A stretch of 64,000 bases of DNA from Acephala macrosclerotiorum (Eukaryota > Ascomycota > Leotiomycetes > Helotiales > Mollisiaceae), in assembly GCA_014904845.1 (NCBI GenBank), contig MU119342.1:62001-126000 (forward strand). Direction: 5' to 3'. The translations under genes were made by a program, and so were the position numbers. Below, piece after piece: positions 29,351 through 41,132 of the stretch; the first letter of the stretch is position 1, and the number at the start of each line of letters is the position of its first letter. The notes below the pieces were generated by a model. The model saw nothing but the letters and a program-made list of their open reading frames with translations. It was not told where the DNA came from and searched no databases.

Positions 29351-30409
29351 TTACGCATATATCGGATGCAGGATGAAACTCTTGGATGCAGTGTAGGGTA
29401 TAGCTTTTAGGAGTCTCAAATCTGTACTATGTAAGTATATTCTTATTAGGAGGATTTTCAACATACGATATCGAGCAGATGTTGCAACTAAAGATTCGAT
29501 CAGGCAGGTGAGTTGGAAGGTGACGAAAAAGAAAGTTCGGCCGTTTGAATATTAGGGTACATCCGGGGACGAAACATTCTAATTCCATCATTCCCGTATG
29601 GCTGATGTCGCAGTGAGATTTAAGTTCTTTCGAGCTGGTGAAACTATCTAATATTAGCAAATATCAAGTATTTAGAAAGCAATTACCTTTCTTTGCAATA
29701 CCAGCATTTGTAATTGATGTCCCAGTGCTCATCTCTACAATGCTGAAAATATTCCCCCTCCTATTAAAAATAAGCTTCCTGCAAAGAGATATAGGCATTT
29801 TAAACTCACGTTTTTCGTGGTAGTTGGACAATCACCATAACGACAAGTTATGGTGTTAACAACCTTACCCTGAGTATCCGCCCATTGTACATTTTGAACT
29901 GATCCCCTGATGTGTGGCATTTGCATATGGCCTCGCAATTCTTTTAAAGTGGTGAAACTGTAGGATTGTAAGAATCTTTACTACTAAAATTCTGCTGTAT
30001 TACAAACTTTTGATTATGTGTCTTGCATTCATAGCTCAAGGTTCTAGAATGTCGAAGAAAGTGTTTTTCTATCGCAGCGTACCCTTGGCATCGATAACGA
30101 CAGGAGCAGCACCACCAAAGTAACGATTGCACATAGCGGAGTGTTAAGTAGCCTTGCGTAGTCGTATCAGATGCACAGTCAACGTTTATAGTAAAGTCTT
30201 CGTCGTCCGCAATGGCATTATCTGCAGAATAGAGGCTTTCAGCGTTCTCACTCTCCGAGAACTCATCATCATCTAACGATAATTAGACTCTTGAAATAAT
30301 AAAGGCCACAACTTAACTCACAGTTTGTGGATAACGTAACACTTGGATCGGCATCACGGCCCTGCGATTTATGCTGGTCCTGGCCAGCAGAACGTAGTAG
30401 CATCGCCAT
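29351..30409 (-). CDS. C2H2 zinc-finger protein, 275 aa, six exons
   Basis: Six exons keep one frame: 30409-30322, 30272-30008, 29957-29810, 29760-29687, 29643-29467 and 29426-29351. The introns are 40-50 nt and AT-rich. Splicing restores a series of finger-like units: YECKTHNQNFTTLKELRGHM ending QMPH; ITCRYGDCPTT... ending HCRDEH; YKCWYCKESFTSSKELKSHC ending DISH; LECFVPGCTLIFKRPNFLFR ending HLPTH; and a final FSCNIC. An additional Cys-rich unit (WWCCSCRYRCQ... HFLRH) lies in exon 2. The N-terminal 60 residues are acidic. Zinc-coordinating pairs that were split by introns come back into register, which supports the model; the exon 2 donor (GTTTGT) is the weakest site. It is probably a nuclear DNA- or RNA-binding protein. 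Confidence 0.7.
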
Positions 30410-30412
30410 AAG

Positions 30413-30458
30413 TAACGAATGATGGAGAATGATAGAGAATGATAGAGAATGATAGAGA
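30413..30458 (+). repeat. Minisatellite, 10-bp unit GAGAATGATA
   Basis: About four copies in direct tandem, immediately upstream of the ATG of the zinc-finger gene, so within its 5' untranslated region or promoter. Confidence 0.85.
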
Positions 30459-31807
30459 TGAGGTCGGAATGATAATCGTAACGCTCAGGGAGTACGTCTG
30501 AGAAGTAGGGGAAGCATGGACGCGTCTGCGACTGTGTTCCGGTGATAGGTAGCGTCTCAGCGGTGCGGCGAGCGGCTCAGGCCAGGCTGGTCAACCAGAC
30601 GCCAACTATTATATATGCGAGCGCGTTGTCCACTCGATGTCGAGCTAGGAATAACGACTGGCAACGCATCACTCGATCAGGAGGCTTGGCAAGCCTGGGG
30701 TAGCTAGCTGAAAAAACCCTTAGAGGGATCGACCTCACTTGGCGTAGGGGTTCCATATCGTTTAGAACCTGATGCCGTGTGCAGAACCCTTGTCACGCCA
30801 AAAGTTAAGCGAGACCAGCCACCAAATGTTGTTTTACGATCAAGTTCTTTTCGTTCGCCCTTTTTCAAAGCCATATGGGATGGTTGGCGGTTTGCGGTTG
30901 GCGTTGGCGTTTGGCCATCGTGCAGCCAACTGGGACAAAAGCGTTTCACGTGTAGTCTCAACCCCAATGACTCACCTCACTCCGGCGGCATGAGTGGTGC
31001 ATCGTGTCATTGATTTATCGCCATTGCGCTGGTACACAATGCTAAGCCTCATCCTAGACTTGATGCTCAATCCTGGCGATTCGTGCATCCCAGCTACGGA
31101 ATCTGCGAGGGTTTCTTGGAACGGAGCTCGAGCGGAGGCTGGAAAGCTGAGAGGCGCGCCCGGATACTTGAAACAATACCGGCGGCAGTGATTGAGAAAA
31201 TGGAGATCCCAATTGTACCGTTCATCAGACGTTGTCTCGTCCTTCGATAGGTCATTGTCAGGTCGTGATTGATAGAATGTGAGGCAGGAATATCTCTCCT
31301 TCTTGTGCAGATGCGACACAATCTTGCAGGACGAGACAGTCGTTGAGATGTTTTGACAGCGATACAACGGATTCAATGGAAGTTTCTATTTCTTCTTTAG
31401 ACAATTAAGCTATGTTCCTTGATACTTCAGACAAGATGATTGTGCGTAATACGTCATCCACTCTAGAATTGGAAGTAGAGGTCCGACGATTGCGAAAACG
31501 AATAACCTGAATTGGAGTTGGGCTACCTCACGTGACCCATTCACAATCACGGCAATGAACACTCAGGACACATTCAAGGTTTTATTCATCACTTGTCACA
31601 TGAGTAGTAGATGGGATGCAAAGGTTGAGGTCTCTGTCACGTTGTTAGACTTCTCGGAGTGATCAGGAGACGAGGGTTTTCATTCTTGCCCTTCCACCCT
31701 ACATACTTCGAACTGCTAATGAAAAACATTGACGAGGAGACAAAAAGGCAATACATATTATGAGACATCTGACTTTTTTTATTATGCGCCAAAGCTATAG
31801 CCACAAT
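30459..31807. other. Long intergenic region, no gene recognised
   Basis: Short frames occur on both strands (for example 30972-31376 minus), but none has a family motif or matched exons. GC content is higher around 30490-30620. Confidence 0.4.
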
Positions 31808-32248
31808 TCATGCCGCGCAACAGTTCACACACACGTTGCGATACCGACCCTGAGTAGAAGCTTCCGTGGGAAAACACTTTTCCAACCACATGCAGACAGA
31901 CAAATCGAGCCCGCAGCAGAAACAAATAGACAGTACTGCTTCGATAGGAGCGAGCATCAGAGTTCCTGTCATACATCCAGCTATCTGTGCGCCTGGTGAA
32001 AGGCATCTGCACAGTAAACATTTAGAATCGCAAGTTCCCTCAGGGCATGAGCAAGTTTGGCATTCCAACCATCCGGTCAAAAGTTCTGGTCCAAAGCAAC
32101 ACAACAATGAATGCTGAACACTTGTGGAACTTTCGCTTGGTGAATTTTGGCTCTGGGTCTCTCTTTCCTGGGATTCCAACCATCTGGTCAAAAGTTCTGG
32201 TCCTATGGATGTCGCGAGTGCTTGGACCGCCTCGTCGTAAGTTGGCAT
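31808..32248 (-). CDS. Small Cys-rich hypothetical protein, 146 aa, with an internal duplication
   Basis: Opens with MPTYDEAVQALATSIGPELL and contains GPELLTRWLESQ repeated as GPELLTGWLECQ; the DNA behind the duplication (ATTCCAACCATC and TCAAAAGTTCTGGTCC) occurs at about 32063-32093 and 32172-32203. The second half has about 18 cysteines, including CC and C-x-C pairs, and one hydrophobic stretch (LMLAPIEAVLSICFCCGL). There is no N-terminal signal peptide, so it is not an obvious secreted effector. A further 5' exon on the minus strand near 32345 is possible but its phase could not be matched. Confidence 0.5.
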   Translation of the reverse strand: MPTYDEAVQALATSIGPELLTRWLESQERETQSQNSPSESSTSVQHSLLCCFGPELLTGWLECQTCSCPEGTCDSKCLLCRCLSPGAQIAGCMTGTLMLAPIEAVLSICFCCGLDLSVCMWLEKCFPTEASTQGRYRNVCVNCCAA

Positions 32249-32802
32249 AGGTTTGTATCGTCCCTTACTCGGCTGATCTGTGACTAAATATGCCTAAAGC
32301 TGTATTAGAAATTTTCTCCTCATTTTGTTTGTTGCACTAACGTGTGACATCTTCGAAGAAGGCATGGTAAAATGACAATTTGGAGCTTCGTGCGAGGCTG
32401 AGCTGAGGAGACGAAGAACCCTCCAAGTCGGCCAATGCAAGATCAAATTCGAAAACTATGCACGAAGTTACAGTAGTCACGTAAGATGGAAGAAGCAGAC
32501 AGGTGGATTGGTGCTCAGAACGACACTTATGCAGAATGTTGGCCTGGAGACTCAGCCGCACCTGTGGTCAGCATATGGGCAATCACAAATTCTCGGCAAG
32601 ATGAGCTACATCGAAGAGAGGGCGAGTCGATTGTTTTGCACTAGGCCTTCGAGGGGGAGGCGACAAACCTGAACGTGAGATTCGGTCCCACCGAACGACA
32701 GCCTTCAAACCACAGCAGAGGACAGTCAAGCTGCGAACGATCGTCGATTTACAGTTGAACGAATACTTATAATATTATGACAATCAAGCATATAGAAGCA
32801 CA
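32249..32802. other. Divergent intergenic region
   Basis: Promoter space for the RPN4-like gene and a possible 5' exon of the Cys-rich gene. Nothing else recognised. Confidence 0.4.
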
Positions 32803-34007
32803 ATGCCGAAACTCGATCGAACAATGACGGGCATCTACGCGGATGAGTTGTACAATCCGAGTTTTCAGACCACTTCAGCACCTCCTACTTCGACACCTGC
32901 ACCAACGGTGACGCTTTCCCCTCGAAACGACGTCTTGTCGCAAAGGCTTCAGGCTGCGAATAGTCAGCACCTTAACGCATCGAATACTCAGACACCCTTG
33001 ACGATTCCTTCTCGAGAACGATCACCATTCCGCCAAGGCTCTCCTCTTGCGCCGACATCTCTTGAGCAGACAACACCGAAGACTATTTCCCCAAACGATG
33101 TTGATTTGGTCTATCATGAGAGCAAGGAGGATGCACCGCTGTTCCCACTACAACAGCAAAGTCAACGCCACTCATCACAACACCGGCAACAGCCTTTAAT
33201 ATCGCAAGAGCCTTCAGAGTCTGACGAGAACGCATCGCAGCGGAGTTACGGCAATATGGCCACTGCCAGACGGGAAAGCTCTTCGGCCTACTCAACATCG
33301 TCACAGGCTACACAGCAGGGAGGAAACTTCAAATTCGTACCCCCTGCCGTTGCGAGCAGTTCTCGACAAATTCCTCAACAATATCCCTTTGTTCCTCAGT
33401 CACGCAGACAACCGAGCAATCACTCAAGCGTTACCAAAGACTTCCCCGCTACCTTGACCTCGATGGAATCCAGTAGCAGTGAGTATGTACCCGAAACGCC
33501 AGAGAGCAAGAAGCCTTCTGGGACCTCTGCAGACACCGGAACGTACACATGCACGTACCATAGCTGCACCTTACGATTTGACACACCAGCGAAGCTTCAG
33601 CGACACAAACGTGAGGGTCATCAAAACTCGGCACCGGCGATCAATGGCGGGGATGGGAGCGGTATGACCTCAGGGGCGCAACGAAACTCGCAAGCAGGGC
33701 CACACAAAGTGCGTACAGCTTCAAAGTTTCATTAAGAACCTATGCTAACTTGATACAGTGCGAAAGGATTAACCCTTCGACGGGAAAGCCTTGCAATACC
33801 ACTTTCTCTCGACCCTACGATCTGACTCGGCATGAGAGCACGACCCACAATGCCAAGAAGCAGAAGATATACTGCTCACTATGCACCGAGAAGATGTTCA
33901 GTAGAAATGATGCATTTCTACGACATCTTCGCATAGTGCATCCGGAGCACGACGATCTGTCGAAGCGTCGGCGTCGCGTTCAAGACTTCCAGGTCTCCTA
34001 CCGTTGA
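32803..34007 (+). CDS. RPN4-like C2H2 transcription factor, 384 aa, one intron
   Basis: Exon 1 (32803-33708) and exon 2 (33759-34007) join in phase 0 across a 50-nt intron (GTGCGT...TACAG). The first 240 residues are Ser/Gln/Pro-rich, as in activation regions. Three zinc fingers follow: YTCTYHSCTLRFDTPAKLQR ending HKREGH; CERINPSTGKPCNTTFSRPY continuing DLTRHESTTH; and YCSLCTEKMFSRNDAFLRHL ending RIVH. The INPSTGKPCNTTFSRPYDLT form is the hallmark of RPN4-type factors, which in yeasts activate proteasome genes. The orthologous role here is inferred. Introns inside the finger region are common in this family. An alternative start lies 7 codons on. Confidence 0.83.
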
Positions 34008-34144
34008 AAGATTTTTGATAGTACAGGTCCGGATCAAAGTAGACGAAGCCATTACTTTGCGATGGAGAGGGCATGTTCTGCGAAGGGGTTTGTAGGAGGT
34101 TCGAGAATTGACGGAGGACTATACCCGGTAAGATGAAATGTTGG

Positions 34145-34685
<541 letters not shown>

Positions 34686-34989
34686 GGATCAGGCCAGTCA
34701 CAGTAGGATTTTCGGCGGCAATGCATAGAGATACGTCAAGGTAATTTCCTGTCTTACGAAATGATAGGCTGTCAAAGGTTGTTTACGCCAAGATTCCATC
34801 ACATAACTTGTGAGTCAACATCCGACACGCGTTTCTGTAAAGAACTCGGTCGCATACAGTGACAGGATGAAATCCCCCGCCCCTTTTTTTTGGATATTTT
34901 TTTTTTGGTTCACACCATTAGCCACCAGCGTTTCTTGCTCCCAAATTTCTCGCTTTCTTCCACAATTTTACCTCCGCAATTCGGAGTCA

Positions 34990-35719
34990 ACTCAGCAGGC
35001 ACGACGTCAAAGTTGTGTGGCAACCGTTTCGACGAGCGTGCAATCTTGTGTATCATGAATACCAGATTCTGTACGCGCCTCCTGCTTCAGGGCGGCCAGA
35101 CGTTCGTTCTATCGTTGAGGCTGCCCAGCACATCCATGAGAGACACTTCACGGAGCTAGGCTACAGAGTAAGATTCCACTCATAATGGAGATCATCTACT
35201 GACGTCCCAAGGGTGGAATGCCTCCCTCAAAAGGAGACGCTCTGGAAGAGAAAGGCACCTGAAAACCATCGCGAACTCCTCCGCCAATCATACCAAGATG
35301 CCATCAACTCACGTCGTCTTCAGTGCCTAACTATGCCAAGCTTCTCCACTGATCGGTGGCACCCCTACAACTTTCCAGAAAGACACAGGACGTCGGACGC
35401 TCTACTCAATGCGCAAAAACTTGAACAATTACACAACGAGCTCCAAAACCTTCTTGAATGGGTGCCCAAAGCTTCCGAATGGACTACAACAGCTGAGACA
35501 CAACACTTGACTCCGTCTGTCTGCCGAGCTCGACATCAAACGTATACTTCGAGGTCCCCGAAACCGCACCACGTTCAAGATCTTGTCCTTGCTTTCGAGT
35601 CCTATCGTCTTAAAGAAAGGCCCGAGAGCCTCCAACAACCTTCTATCTACACAATACTCCCGGCCCGGTTGTTGCGCCTCGAACTTGAGGCCGCGCAAGA
35701 CTTTTGCCAGCCCAGATAA
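34990..35719 (+). CDS. Hypothetical protein, 5' end unresolved
   Basis: A coding-like stretch (KVVWQPFRRACNLVYHEYQ, PDVRSIVEAAQHIHERHFTE) ends at an AGA-GTAAGA donor near 35169. Splicing to an AAAAG acceptor at about 35235 keeps frame with ETLWKRKAPENHRELLRQSY, MPSFSTDRWHPYNFPER, LEQLHNELQNLLEWVPKAS and a stop at 35719. The upstream frame contains no ATG before a stop at about 34920, so at least one more 5' exon is missing from the model. The protein is polar, with no known domain. Confidence 0.45.
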
Positions 35720-37206
35720 AATATTGTCGATATCTTGAACGTCTGTTAAGTCCCTGGTTTGAGAAGGACTGATTCGTTATGGGCATTGAGGGTGGTCGAG
35801 TATCATTAGAGGATGGGGGCGCCAGGATCCGATAGAATTGCTGTATCTATTAGATAATGAATAACTTCTTTCCGTGAACACTCACATATTTGTTTTGGCT
35901 TGAAGAGAGTCGAAGGTCCGCAGATGTTGACACAGCAGAAATTGTGTGCGGCCGCAAACGCCCACTGGTCCCACCTGGTGCACGCACCACCAGCCAGCTG
36001 ATTACATAATACTGATCATGTGGGAAAAGGTGCAGCTGCCACCACTGCACTTCTGCGATACAATCGAAACAAAAATTCCCTTTCCGCGATGTGCAACAAA
36101 AGAACTCGCAATGTTGGGGAACTATTGTGATTGGAGGAGCGAAAAGCTCGGTGAGTTTGCGGGAACAAGGCGTACATCAAACTGGTCTGAGTTTGCGAGC
36201 ACTCTTTCGTCCGTTACCCAGTACTTGTGCCCTCCCCACCTCAACCTCTGCGTCTCCTCCCCTAAATGCCGACAAGAAGGAACTTTGTTCTTAGGTCGGT
36301 AGTTTCCGGGAGGAGTCCATGAAGAAAGATGTAGCGTAAGCCGATGCAGATTATAGTTATTCCGTGCCAGTTACTCATCACGTGAATTATAGCCTCAGGA
36401 ACCAGAGCTTAAGATACTTGTGATGGGACACGTCCCATGCACTGCCTTTAACCCTCAGATTGAGAATATCGAAGGCGGCGAGCGGCGAGCAGGGGGCCCT
36501 TCCTCCCACCCATTGGGTTGCCTTGATTCCCAGAAGTAGTTAATGCATCACGTGCAAAAACATCTCATAGCTCATCTTGGCGGGACTGAGAGCAATGCTT
36601 CAGGGACGAGATGACCTGATCTATGCTTGGGATCTTATCTTGGATGAGGTCATCAAGGGGATCAACACCCGTCCATGCGATCTGCTGCTGGGTACTAGAC
36701 AGAGATGTGCCTGTCAAACAGTGGATGAAGATCGAGGATATTCTGCACCGCGGGACATTATACAGAAACTTCTGGCCATTTAGTCTGATGAAGGATAAGT
36801 CTGGGGCGCGGATCATGAATGATGCAAATGTGGCTCGTGTCATGAAAGGATATAACGACAAGTATAAATCAAATGCTACAAATGGAGATGGTGATATTTG
36901 AGGAGATCCAAGCTATATTACATAATACAAGATAGCAGAATGAGCTCTAGCAGGGAATTTTCAAGCAGAAATTGGAAGGTTGCAAAATGTGAGACTACGG
37001 ATTGAAAGACTACGGGAAAGGGTGAGATAGAGCAAGAAGAGAGATAATTGAAGGAGCCGTCCAATATTTCCTCTAAGTGAGATAATGCTATCCGAGACAC
37101 CTATGCCATCAACCCAACTCAACATGTCGCACTGAAACCGTACGTGCCTTTCCGAAGTCTGGTACGGTTAGACCTGATGCAGAGGGTTCAAAGATGAGGC
37201 TTGTCT
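35720..37206. other. Intergenic; one uncertain 98-aa minus-strand frame
   Basis: The minus frame at 36565-36861 (MSLYPFMTRATFASFMIRAP) overlaps an equally plausible plus frame, so neither is supported. No other structure seen. Confidence 0.35.
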
Positions 37207-38133
37207 TCACTCGGCCTTCCTCGAATTGACAAGAGAGGTTGCCTCATCGCAGTTGGCGGCAGAGGAGGTAGAATATGCTGTGGACTTGAGACTTGGTTTT
37301 ATCCCTCTGAGGCCACCTGCAATTGTATTGTATAAGTTCCAAACAAACCTATTCGAATGGTTTCTGATGTCTGGCGGCGGAATAGTTTGTTCGGCCGAGA
37401 TCTCCCTCGCGTACGTGCTGATTGTATATGTGGATGGATCTGAAAGCTCTGAAAAATATTCCCCCTTTATCTCATCGATGCCGTGCAGGATTCTCTGATA
37501 TGTCTTCGCGTCGAATATGTTTGCGTCAGATGATGGTCCTCCGAAGAGCTTGAGCACAAGATGGCGATCGTTCGCAAGAGCTGCGGCCAAATTTGACCAG
37601 TCACGCCTGTCGATTAAAGGCTGGATGTCGCTGCCTGAATGCTCTTGTCTAATAGCTGCTGCGCGGAGCTTGTTCTCAACGTGGTCTCTGCTGAGCATCA
37701 TTTCCTCCAGTGGAAAGACGACATGAACCTGATACATCGTGTCCACAACACTGCCATCTTTCACCCTAGCATGGTCTTCTTGCTCAATTATACGTTTGGC
37801 TTGATTGAGTGCCCACTTGTCGACCGTGTAAGGCTCGTTTGTATAATCCTCGAGTAGCTTCGCGACCAAAAATTGCTGGAACATGATTATATCCTTCAAC
37901 AAATAGGCCCTGGAAATCAAGTCTCCGAAAACTTTGGTCCAGTGTCCCGCAAGCTGTTCATGCAAATCATCGAGATCCTTGAGGTACGGGTCGCCGTTTG
38001 GATGCTGAAGTGCTTCACGGTGCAACGCGATTGCATGGCGTATCTGTTCTCGGAGAAGAGGTGTAAGATGTTCCGATAAAAGAATTTCGAAGTTGATAAT
38101 CCGGCCCTCTATCAACTGGCGGATGTCTGCCAT
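37207..38133 (-). CDS. Helical hypothetical protein, 308 aa
   Basis: A clean intronless frame beginning MADIRQLIEGRIINFEILLS. The composition is that of a soluble, mostly helical protein (REQIRHAIALHREALQHP, LHEQLAGHWTKVFGDLISRA, VENKLRAAAIRQEH, YQRILHGIDEIKGEYF). No signal peptide, membrane helix or catalytic motif is visible, and I do not recognise the family. The last 30 residues are Ser/Ala-rich and may be disordered. The gene is convergent with nothing and stands alone between long non-coding stretches. Confidence 0.7.
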   Translation of the reverse strand: MADIRQLIEGRIINFEILLSEHLTPLLREQIRHAIALHREALQHPNGDPYLKDLDDLHEQLAGHWTKVFGDLISRAYLLKDIIMFQQFLVAKLLEDYTNEPYTVDKWALNQAKRIIEQEDHARVKDGSVVDTMYQVHVVFPLEEMMLSRDHVENKLRAAAIRQEHSGSDIQPLIDRRDWSNLAAALANDRHLVLKLFGGPSSDANIFDAKTYQRILHGIDEIKGEYFSELSDPSTYTISTYAREISAEQTIPPPDIRNHSNRFVWNLYNTIAGGLRGIKPSLKSTAYSTSSAANCDEATSLVNSRKAE

Positions 38134-38433
38134 GATGTTCGAGAGAGGTGAATGTCTGGTGGATGAAGTTCTAAATGAAAGGTGAGGTGAGGTCCAGGGC
38201 CTGTTGATTTTGGCGGGGGACGGCTAAATAAAGAAAATATGGCCTGACCAGCCTCACGTGTTTCTTAATTATGTAAGACTACTGACTAAGCCAAATATCA
38301 CAAAAGACAACACAAAATACAATGTAAAATACGATAAACAGCAGTACATCATTTACTGGGTTTAGGCTTCAAGGTGTTCTTAGCACTGTAGAGCTAGCTC
38401 CAATCCACCCCGTTAACTGCTTTGGAGTGTAAT
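38134..38433. other. Intergenic
   Basis: AT-rich; no gene seen. Confidence 0.4.
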
Positions 38434-38949
38434 TCACGCCGCCACCTGCGCTGGTGATACTGAACGGCTAGCAGCCTGATGTCGCATCTCATTCAACCTC
38501 TGAGCCTCCAGCCGGTGACCATGGTCCTCCAAGACCACGGCAGCACGCCTAGCTGTCTGGTGAAAAGCGCCTCCACCTTGTTGAAATGCCTCCAGCGCGA
38601 CCTCCTCATCAGCACTATTCGCCCGTCCCCGAATTACCTTATGGATCGAATGGATGGCATCGAGTTTGTAGAGGATGGCGCCTAAAGTGCCTGAGAGGCC
38701 GAGAACTTCGAGGGAAAATTCGAAGTATGATTTAAATTCTTCAAACGTCACAGTCATGTTGAAGTTAAAGCCGTAGATTTCCTGGACGTTTTTAGCATTC
38801 CTCAGTCTACCAAGATCGATACTAACCTTGCGGATATCGGGACCAAGGTTTGAGGCTTTCGAGACTGGAGCCGAGGATCTCAAGCTGCGTGAGCAGGGAG
38901 CAACAGAATTAACGTTTGAGGCTTTTGAGACCGGAGTTGAGAATCTCAA
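38434..38949 (-). CDS. Hypothetical protein with duplicated N-terminus, 171 aa
   Basis: The N-terminus repeats a short unit: FSTPVSKASNVNS, then SSAPVSKASNLGP, caused by a tandem DNA duplication of about 69 bp (GAGGCTTTCGAGACTGGAG-type unit near 38850-38960). A helical, partly hydrophobic middle follows (SYFEFSLEVLGLSGTLGAIL, LDAIHSIHKVIRG), then an Ala/Gln/His-rich C-terminal helix (VLEDHGHRLEAQRLNEMRHQ). No domain recognised. The strand and simple structure suggest an expressed lineage-specific gene, but confidence is limited. Confidence 0.55.
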   Translation of the reverse strand: MRFSTPVSKASNVNSVAPCSRSLRSSAPVSKASNLGPDIRKVSIDLGRLRNAKNVQEIYGFNFNMTVTFEEFKSYFEFSLEVLGLSGTLGAILYKLDAIHSIHKVIRGRANSADEEVALEAFQQGGGAFHQTARRAAVVLEDHGHRLEAQRLNEMRHQAASRSVSPAQVAA

Positions 38950-41132
38950 GCTGCGTGAGAAGAAAGAAAAATTGTGCGCTGCCAGCCTCTTATATCAACC
39001 TGTACGACTGACGGCAGCTCTACTCTTATCCAAGGCAACATAAATAGCTAGTGCGCTTTTCAGCCTCATCAGCCGCCCGGTTAGACTCCCGGGCTAGGCT
39101 TTTCCTCTCAAGACTTTAATTCCTTGTACCATAAAGATTCAAACAGCACTAGTAGGAGTACCCCAGATGTAAACAAACCCTTCCCTAATTTAGCAATACT
39201 TGTTGTCGAAGTGAGGGTTTATACTGTCAGATCGGGCAAAGTGTTGTTGATACCAGAGGACCCCCTGCTAGCGCTGTTTGAATCCTTTATGGGCCGTACC
39301 TCCGTACCACATATCCCGCCCTACCAGGCGCCTGCGGCTTGAAGTTGAGTGATTGGGCAATAATACTCTCATGAACCCACAAGTGGATGATTATCCTACC
39401 ATCCCCTTGGTTCCAGGCTGAGACGGCAACCAAATACTCAATCGAGTCGGACCGCAGATAACCCTGGGGCCAACTGTTGGTAATTCTAGCCGGCATATCA
39501 CCTTGAGCTAGGCTATGACAGCCAGCCAGAGAAAGTGAGGCGTATGCACTTGAAGTTGCAGTGCAGCATGCTCCTCTGCCGGAATGACCACTGGGCGAGT
39601 ATACTGGCAGAGATGCCTGGAGGCGTTAATCCCAAGGCCTGCTTCTGCGTTGTCTGTGACAATACTCCGCTTCACTCCAAGACAAATGACCCGTAAGATG
39701 GTGCCTGATCCCTTCCTTCCTTTCCCCGGTCTCAAGAAAGAGCACGCTGGGCACGCCAGTTCATCTTCCCAACCTCGTCTAACATCTCCAACGCCTGCTC
39801 GCGTGCGAGTCTGTAATATCAGGATGTTGACGAGGGCTTCGTGAATGATCGCCTCTCAACTTGTCTGGTGCGCGGCTAGCAATTGGTTTTCCGTATAAGA
39901 TGAGGCTACAGTGTGTCACACACATGCTCGGACATGCAGTAGATCGTAGCAGGAACGGTAGAGCCAGCAAATCGCCTGTCTGCAAGGCGATTAACTTCTG
40001 TGCTCTTACTGCCCTGGATGTGCATACGCCTCGCTTTCTCTGGCCGGGATCTTGATGAATCCATAGCCCGGTCTAAGGAGATATACTGGACTAGCAGGGT
40101 TGTCTGCAGTCCATGAATATTGAAACGGTTTTCGTTGTATGGATGATACTGATACTGCACCCTGCACTACGTTCTCCGTAGCAATAAATAATGATAGGCT
40201 AGCAACTAAGGTCACAGATTAGTCGACATGCGGGGGCCGCTCATCAATCACTTCCCCAGCCAATAGGAACACAAAATTCCGCGTGACCTAAATTTTTGGA
40301 AACGCGCACTTTCAACTCAACTCCAAATCTCCCTACACTACGGAGGCCTGTTTCAAAAGTCTTGGGACTACAGCGCTTGAATCGCTAAAGTGCCCTGAAG
40401 GAGATCTCTAGGCTCTCAATCGCTATATTCCCATGGGTTCAGGCCTTCGTTACTCTGGCAGTAGGGTAGTACTCGCTACACAGCGTACCCTGTGAGGATC
40501 AGCCCAATGCCCTGCAGCCCAGGCACCTTTGAAAGAGTCCTCCGTATCAGCATACGATAGCGTATCATTATAGCTTCCTTTCGAGACACGTCAAGCTTCG
40601 ATCGAATCGCAATGTCGCTGTCGCTGACGGAATTGAGAGAATCTCACCCCCCAATACCTCACATCGGACGCGACCGCTCACAAAATAAACTGCACCGAAC
40701 TGATCGACAATCCACAGAAGGATGTTGGAAGACAATTGCGCTGCTGGCTTCTTGAGCAGTTGGAATGGGCGGACAGATTGTGTGTTTGAATCTGGGCCGT
40801 CTCTTCCCATCCTTTGCGTGAAGTATTTAACCCTGCTGTTTTGACGTTTGGGAGCAAGGCAGGTCTGGTTTGATGTGGCCCACACTTGATCGGAGGGCGA
40901 AGGAGCCTTGCCAAGGAAAGATTCATATCCTCACCATCCGGTCATGCCTCCCAACGAATCGTAGAGGCGCAGGGACGAAGGTCGCCTACATTCAGGGCAG
41001 AAATAACGAGGGAAGAACTTAAAAGGTCCCTCCATCTCCAGCAAACAAAGCCAGCGCAACAATTCCTTCGAAAAAGCTATACCCATATCCCACCCTCCTT
41101 ATATCACTTGATTTGAATCACCAGCGGCACAG
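38950..41132. other. Long region without a gene; contains an inverted repeat
   Basis: Short frames only. An inverted repeat (39522-39549 and 40020-40047) is listed separately. The segment may be a decayed transposon. Confidence 0.4.
39522..40047. repeat. Inverted repeat pair about 470 bp apart
   Basis: GAGAAAGTGAGGCGTATGCA at 39522-39549 (with flanking bases) is matched as reverse complement by TGCATACGCCTCGCTTTCTC at 40020-40047, with about one mismatch in the central 25 bp. Weaker pairing continues outside the arms (TAGGCTATGA versus CATAGCCCG). Spacing and size fit a small non-autonomous element. Confidence 0.6.

Noticed and set aside
30704..31376. Several 60-130-codon frames in the long spacer
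   Set aside because: They overlap each other on both strands and read as non-coding sequence.
36565..36901. Overlapping plus and minus frames of 68-98 codons
   Set aside because: Neither strand shows family motifs or splice support, so calling one would be arbitrary.
40382..40640. Short hairpin-like stretches considered as tRNA candidates
   Set aside because: No cloverleaf with a TTCRANY T-loop and matching acceptor stem could be assembled.
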